From NCBI GenBank assembly GCA_015227615.1, contig JAALGZ010000018.1, positions 434,001-498,000 on the forward strand: a stretch of DNA of 64,000 nucleotides. The letters are read 5' to 3'. Below, piece after piece: positions 57,387 to 64,000 of the stretch. The notes under the pieces are model-generated. The model was not told where the DNA came from, made no database searches, and saw only the letters and a list, made by a program, of their open reading frames with translations. The position numbers were made by a program, and so were the translations under genes. The DNA is from Labyrinthula sp. Ha (lineage: Eukaryota; Sar; Bigyra; Labyrinthulida; Labyrinthulaceae). Within the stretch, counting starts at the first letter, position 1; each line of letters opens with the position of its first letter.

Positions 57387-60300
57387 CTTTGTCATATTGT
57401 TAAAGTTTGTAACTTTGGCTAAAAACTTGCCTATGTAAATATTTAAATCAAGAAGATTTGGCTTGTTCTGCGTGAGCAATAACGCAAGTACTAACTATCT
57501 ATGTTTCATTTTTCTTTTTATACACCTTTTTGTTGTGGTGTTTTCTTATTATCTTAAACCCTTCGCTTCTTTGTACGGCACTAAAGAGAAACTTCTGCTT
57601 GATTCAAAGCTCTTTCTTTTCACTTCAAACAAGTATTTTTTTCTTTAGAGTACTTATGATTGAGAAAATCATTTTCTCTTCTCTTGAGTATTTGATAACT
57701 TAGTGAACACATATACAAACTACTTTTTCAGGTTTGAATCTCTTAGAGATCAAGTCTTGAATATAAGTTTTAACTATAATTTATTAACTTGATTACCTTC
57801 TTATGTAAGAAATATTTGCTGTGAACTCTGTTATTCCAAATATAACTTCTCCACAATCTTAACATGCACCTGGCATTTAGTTAAAAGGAGCATAAGATTT
57901 CCAGTTTTGAGTAAACTATAACCTTTGTTCTCTCTTAATTAAACCAAATAATCTCAAGGACTATATAAAAGATATTAACACTCTTTCTACAAAGTTTTTC
58001 TTAGCTTTAAAGTTTTTTGTTATCACTATTGGATCACTTATGTCAATAAATGGTAGCAGAAATAATTATTACAATACCTATAGTTCAACAATTCAATATC
58101 TTTTCAGCAACCGAAATAAGTTTTTCAATCACAAAAAGAAAAGTGTATTAAAAAATAAAGACTAGAAAAGAATTTATCGAAGTACTTTTACTAATCTGCC
58201 TAGATTATTTAACCTAATATGCATAAAAGGTATCGTATGATCTGAAACAATAATATAGTTTGGCTACTGAGGTTTTTTCGGTGTTTCTTGGTCAACTTAG
58301 TTATATTTTTTTGAATTATAAACCATAGACTGCAACATTATCATGCATAGCCTTTTTAAATCCTTTTAAAAAGTTACTTATAGTACTTTTTATTGTGTTT
58401 CTGTAATCTATTTCCCTTGTTATACTATAATACTGTCACTTTTTAGCTTTGTCTTCCTTTTGAAATCTTATTATAGTTCCTCGATTCTTTCATTCCTCCC
58501 TAAGTACTTGTCGAATATATTATTAAATGAAATCAATATAAGAAAATTTATGATATTCAATTATAACTGCATCTTAATTACTGAGATCACCCTTATGTAT
58601 ACACAGGTAATATAGAAAGGAAAGGTAATACTAAGCGATGGGGAGTTTCCTACTAGATATATACATAGTTCGAAGTTTCACTCGATTAACACAAAGATGT
58701 ACCTATTCTTATCTCTTTGTGATTTCTACTCTTGGAATACCCAAAAAGTTGAAAGTTCTTAGATTAAACAAAAGTTTATAGCCGACTTCTGATCAGTCGA
58801 AGAAGTCTACTAGTTAGTCATACCACAACACCCTTTTCAGAGTGTCGCTTGAAGACACTATAGTTATTAAGTCAAAGTAATATTATATCTACCTAGGCTG
58901 TATAAACTCTTGTTGAATACTTTGAAATATATTGACTGTAATTTGTCAGATCAGTTATTTGTTTTAACCTTGTTAAGGGACTAACTCCTTCAACAGTATT
59001 ATATGATATTCTTATTTCGACACTTAGTTCCTAAGCGGTATTTATTTTATAAGTAAAATAAACTATACTTGTTGACTGTGTTGAGTAGACAAATGTATGT
59101 TATAATTTGATAGTATGTGGTCTGTGGGCTTCTTGTATTATGAGATATCATCATGCCACGTCATCTAGTAGTCCTGATATTTTAGTCGTTATATCATTGC
59201 AAGCACCCAACTTAACTGTTAACAAAACAGGAGATAAAGAAAGTAATTAAATTCAAAGGATTTTTTCATATATCGTTCATAAATACAGCAGAGAATATAT
59301 ACAACTATAGCACAAGTGTGACCATGCCGATTTGATACCTACTACGGAAAAAAGATTTGAACCCTCAATACTGCGCTCCAGCTTCTTGGTTTCATATCTA
59401 CACCATAAATTGATTGATAAAATTAGTCTTGAACAACTTAGCCATTCATAAACTATATTCGGCCACTACTACTAATGTTCACATCACAACTAGCAATATG
59501 TGGACGAATGAATGGGTATAGTTTAATAATCTTAATTTTGCTCTAATTTGATTGGTAAGATTAATAGGTAAAAAATATATACGAATTAAGTACATCATGT
59601 CTCCCAGATGTATTATACTTAGTTCTACACTAGGAGTCATTTGGACTAATAGACAAGTCCAAAATATCCCATAAAATCTCATGAAAACAATCTAAGTTAG
59701 AAACGATTGAGAGAAAACAATGCTAAATAAAAGTTTAGACATTGATTAGAGGACAATAGAGGTGTTACTAAAGCGCTAGGTAAGACAAATAGATAATATA
59801 ATGAGTTATTTAACAATACTAAATAGTTCAAGGAACACGGTATTTAGCAGAAGCTATTATCTTTACAAAATTTTGAAATTTAAAAATTATTTAATGTTTA
59901 CATAGTACAACTGATTTATTTATGCAGAAATGTCTATTGATATAACTTCCAAAAATAATTATATTCACTAAAGTATATGTCGAAGGATTTGCTGTTAATC
60001 TAAGTTCATAGTTGAGCCTGACTCCATAAGAGCGGTATAAACCTGCGTATTTGGCAAAATAGCCAGAAGTAAACCTTCTTGAATCCTTGGTATATATCTA
60101 ATCAAAGCGTAACTACCTTCATCAAAACTCTTCTTATCAAAATTGTTAGGATGTTACCGGCATATACCACTTTTCGTGTCTAATTTTGCGACCAATTATT
60201 ACAGAGGAACTGTGAACTCGATAATCCCATATAACAGTAAGGGTATTAGAATAGTAGCTTTAGTTTATTTATTAATCAAACTGCATTGCTCAAGTCTAGT

Positions 60301-61589
60301 AGAAATGGCTTCGCACAGACGAGTCTATTCATTCCTTTTGCTAACTTTTAAATTTTGTTCTGTAGATGAACCTAGTACTCTTTAATATATAATCTTCTAC
60401 TGTCATGAAATCCTTCATGAACTTAAGTAATGTGGGAGAGACCTACTATGTATACTTTCATTTCCTTTCATATTTTACTTAAAATTTATTGATTTTCAAT
60501 GATTCAATTAAATGAAAACTTGAATAGAAATATTAGGGCAGGTGCTATGCAAAAAAAATAGTGTAAAGCAACTAGTACCATCAATTGTATACACACTCAT
60601 TCATGGACCTACACATTAATATTTACGATTTTTAGGTGAAAAGCTGGAATCCTTAACTTCAGATATGATCTAATAGGATATAAAGGATCTAAAAATATTC
60701 ATGTTTCAAATTAAAAAAAAGAATGACCCAAAGCATATAATAAGATGAAATAAGTTATCCACTCAGATAGAAACTTTAACCACCTAGGTCTCCATAGAGT
60801 TCTTTCATGAACAAAGTAATCTCTTTAAAAATAATATATCTAGGAAGCACTTGCTATGTATATGTATCCAAAATTATTTAGCTAATTTCTCAAATTTTCT
60901 CAACTCTCTATTTTCTGCCTCGATTCTATATAACCCATTCCAAATTTCTCTCAAAATTCTAGGTAATCCTTGGTTTCAATACAAGTAAATGCTACTTTGG
61001 CCGTCTGGTGAGTTCCATCTGTTTTTTGGGTACGGACCAGACTCTTGTTTGGGGATAAAAAAAACTACAAAACGTCTCAATCATTTACAGCAATAGGATC
61101 CAAACCCGTTTCTTTATTTATTTAATGATCCTTGCCGAGGTTTTTGATGATTTTGCAGAAGACATCTACCGAAGAGACAGGAAACTAGGAAAAGTTCGAA
61201 GAAGTACAATCTCTAAAATTGGTATACTCAGACTTTTATATGTTTCAGTTCTAGATTTACATCAATTATAGTTCCCAACAAGATGATAAAGGTGAGTTCC
61301 TTTAAATTAGCATGTATCATCGACAGTCTAAGCTACATGTGTAAATACTTGGTAAATCAACTGTAAGTGGTAAAGCTCAAAATGAATCTGAATTATTTAA
61401 CATTTTTCTATATCTTATCATTGGACCTTCAGGCTCTGCATATTATGGGAAACCCGAATTCTATGAAGAATATCGTTCTTTTTTTTCTGCCTGCAACCAC
61501 TGCTTTCAGGTTGATAGCTTAAGCTTAAGAATCTGGGTCACCATATTCAAATTTAGCTTCACGTTTTTCTGCAGTCACTCAAAGCTGCG
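57387..61589. other. Gene desert downstream of the VOC gene
   Basis: There is no supportable gene; frames are short and AT-rich. A minus-strand B-box-like GGTTCAAATC near 59350 lacks a matching tRNA fold. Confidence 0.5.
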
Positions 61590-62060
61590 GGGGCTGATTT
61601 ATAAATATTTTATCAACAATAAATTTGCCTATAATTTTTTTATTGCTTGATTCTGATGATTCCCAAACTATTTTGATTAGTGATTGATAATCAATTCATT
61701 GTCAAAGCTAGCCTGCGTCCTAAGGAACCGTGCTAAGAAACCAGAACTTCTTTTCATTTTGAACCATACCTAAAGCATAAGAAATTCATCACAAGACGCA
61801 AGCACGTCCTATTACTGTATTATTCCCATGTCACGTGGCCACGTTTTAAAGATTTTCATACGGTGCAGAAACCATGTAACAAACTTTCGGCCATTTAAGT
61901 TAGGTTCCCATACTGCACCTTTCTTTTGATAATCAATTGATAATTAGAATAAAAGCAGAATCTTTTGATGAAAATCAAAAGCCCAATTCTATTATTATTA
62001 ATCAGAATCAAAATAACTATATATCAATTATTAGTAATTCTTATCAAACGCAACCCCTCC
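61590..62060 (-). repeat. Dispersed ~465-bp element, copy 2 (MITE-like, inverted ends)
   Basis: The reverse complement aligns end to end with 1455-1915 (blocks listed there). In this copy the two ends also resemble each other in inverted orientation: the left end reads ..TTATTGCTTGATTCTGAT..TTTTGATT.. (about 61638-61681) and the reverse-complemented right end reads TTATTTTGATTCTGAT..TTTTGATT, so imperfect terminal inverted repeats of perhaps 100 bp are likely. The centre contains a perfect 12-bp palindrome, ACGTGGCCACGT, which in copy 1 is only partly kept (TGGCCAC). No coding capacity. No clear target-site duplication could be read by eye. Confidence 0.55.
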
Positions 62061-64000
62061 TCAGAAGTAAGAAGAGTGGTGTCACGTAGCGCCTTTATAG
62101 AGAGCTTAAATTAATAGTTGATTTTTCTCCTTAATGATAAGTATTAGATATTTTCCTCGTAGCAGTGGGAAACGTGTGGTAAGTTTGTGCAAAGATAAGA
62201 AAAAGAGTGATTACCGTTTCCGCGGTGCTAGGGTTAATTAATGCCATTCATTAATTCTCAAAACTGGAGAGAAAGTTCTTGGAAGAACTTCACAGTAATT
62301 ATAAAACTGACTGTCAGAATAAACTTTGAGACTAATCTTAAAATTTTTTAATGCAAGAAACTTAAACCTAGGAATGCTACCCAGATTCACTATAATTAAA
62401 AGCCCTCAGTGTCAGATAGTTCTGATATAACCATGTACCAGCTATCACAGCAGTCTTCAAAAATTATTAAACTAGGGCAACACAATTGAGTTATGGTAGA
62501 AATAATCCATTTCGGTTAGTTCTAATAGATTAAAATTTTCCTTATTACATCTTGAATGATAGTCCATAATAGAAGAAATTACCACTATAGAGTTAGGAAG
62601 CCCTCTTTCATGTTTAGAAACTACAACACGGGCCTGTTAAAGGTACTTTAATCTAGATAAATGAAACCTCTTTATTCACTAGCAAATAATTAAAGTTTTG
62701 AATTAAATCTAAATTTATAGCGAAGTCTTCTTTTTCCGGTGACCTTAGACTTAAATAGTTATCTAAGAGAAGGTTTATTCCTGGGAAAGCGGTTGATGAT
62801 TCTCCGTACATGATAAAAATATACATGTAGTGAGCTACTGTCAACTTTTCATCAGTATGTCGAAATTAATGCTAGTTATCAGTTACCATTGGAGATGTTT
62901 AACCCATGAAAAACGTTCAGTATAGAGACTCATATGTTTTCCAAACGGTACAGTGCAAGAACACTCTTAACTCGTTGGCTCCAGTTCATAAGAGCAAGAA
63001 ACCTGTAGTTTAAACTATAATTTTGATGATGTAACGATCTAGACTACTTAAGATGAATTCGTTCATTCAATTAACTTAAGTCCACAATATATTTATGCAT
63101 GATCGATAGAAAATAATATGATAAATCATGCTTTGAATTCTTAACTGGAGTTGTGTCAGTTAAATCATTATACAATATAGAAAGAGATCTTACTAATACC
63201 AGTTTAAATTAAGATGGTATTCCAAGGGTTGTTTTTTCAGGTTTAACGAGAACAAATTTCTTTGAAAGTATGATGTAGTCTCAGTGTAGGCATATTTACA
63301 TGAAATTCCATATTTGAAGCAAGATACAATTTATATTGGAGATATAATAACTACCCGCTAAATCATTTGAATAGATTAAATATTGAAAAACATAACTCAA
63401 GTGTCAATGACATGTTTTTGTAAGTGAAATTTAGTGTGAACATTTTGTATATAACCTCTGTGAACATGGCACTTAGAGCAACGAATGTATTTGTCATGTT
63501 AAATTTGGTGCAGAGTTGAAAAAGTCACATAAATACTCCAGAGAAGCGTAAAAACTGATTAAAATAAATTAAGTTGCACAGCTAACTTGTTTAGCTAAAA
63601 AGAATGTTAGTAACCCGGACTTATAGGTTGTAGGTTAAGTGAAGGTTACATCAGGCAACCCCTACATTATTTGTGAGCAGAGAAGCATGGATAAGACAAG
63701 AATATGAATATTTTAAGCTAAAGTTACAAGAAGTTTATTAGGTAATGCACCCCTATAGATAGGAATTAAGTGCTATATTTGTTTTACAACTTCTTACAAC
63801 ATATCAAGCTCAGGCCAAAAGTTTAAAGAAGTATTTCTGTATTGAAAAGACTAAATGAAGAATTATTGTTAAATATGGAGCTAGGAATATTGATTTAGAA
63901 AGTTTTCTCTACCCATCAAACACGTTAAGATATTCATTATGAATACTAGAGTGCAATCTTTAGATACTTGCCGCTTTTTATTTTTAAAGTTCACCCGCTG
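62061..64000. other. Gene-free right end of the window
   Basis: There is no supportable gene. A slightly GC-richer patch at about 62080-62250 follows the dispersed element; the remainder is plain AT-rich spacer with only short open frames. Confidence 0.5.

Noticed and set aside
59340-59400. A tRNA-like GGTTCAAATC box on the minus strand
   Set aside because: The T-stem would be mostly G-U pairs and no matching D-arm, anticodon stem or acceptor stem is visible.
1-64000. CRISPR arrays, bacterial operons or prophage
   Set aside because: No regularly spaced direct repeats, ribosome-binding sites or bacterial gene strings; the genes are eukaryotic and contain introns.

Overview
The window is nuclear DNA from a microbial eukaryote, probably an alga or other protist; I cannot name the lineage. 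The host is eukaryotic because the proteins are: a TM9 nonaspanin, an SFT2 Golgi protein, a Rab geranylgeranyltransferase alpha subunit, a HIRA-complex ubinuclein, a RED-like splicing protein, a PI4K-type lipid kinase and an RCC1-BTB protein. The DNA is AT-rich. The genetic code is standard: TAA, TAG and TGA all end genes at family-appropriate C-termini. Every intron I could place is tiny, 23-31 nt, GT..AG, with one possible 20-nt case.

Layout. I support 14 protein genes, covering roughly a quarter of the window and grouped in tight islands separated by deserts of several kb. Island 1 (6.1-11.7 kb): RCC1-BTB(+), TM9SF(-), RED-like(+), SFT2(-). A lone secreted cysteine-rich protein lies at 16.3-16.7 kb. 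Island 2 (29.2-32.4 kb): lipid-anchored pseudokinase(+), medium-chain reductase(-). Island 3 (40.0-41.6 kb): single-pass membrane protein with a lysine-rich tail(+), PI3/4-kinase-like protein(-). Island 4 (50.7-57.4 kb): RabGGTase alpha(-), ACOT13-like thioesterase(+), an unrecognised helical protein(-), ubinuclein(-), VOC-fold protein(+). Inside islands neighbours alternate in direction, with divergent starts 55-93 bp apart and convergent ends from 304 bp down to a 6-bp overlap in which one palindrome, TTATAA, carries both stop codons.

The deserts hold no gene I can support. They do contain two diverged, full-length, oppositely oriented copies of a ~465-bp element with imperfect terminal inverted repeats (1.46-1.91 kb and 61.59-62.06 kb), and two compositionally distinct stretches (17.0-18.3 and 37.3-37.9 kb) that look like decayed mobile elements.

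Functionally the genes are unrelated housekeeping and signalling genes; nothing suggests an operon. Several serve the endomembrane system (TM9SF, SFT2, RabGGTase alpha, PI4K-like). The most interesting single gene is the pseudokinase at 29.2-31.0 kb: it has an N-terminal myristoylation/palmitoylation signal, and its catalytic loop reads HGN-L-CAKN with NFG in place of DFG, resembling the JH2 pseudokinase domain of animal JAKs.
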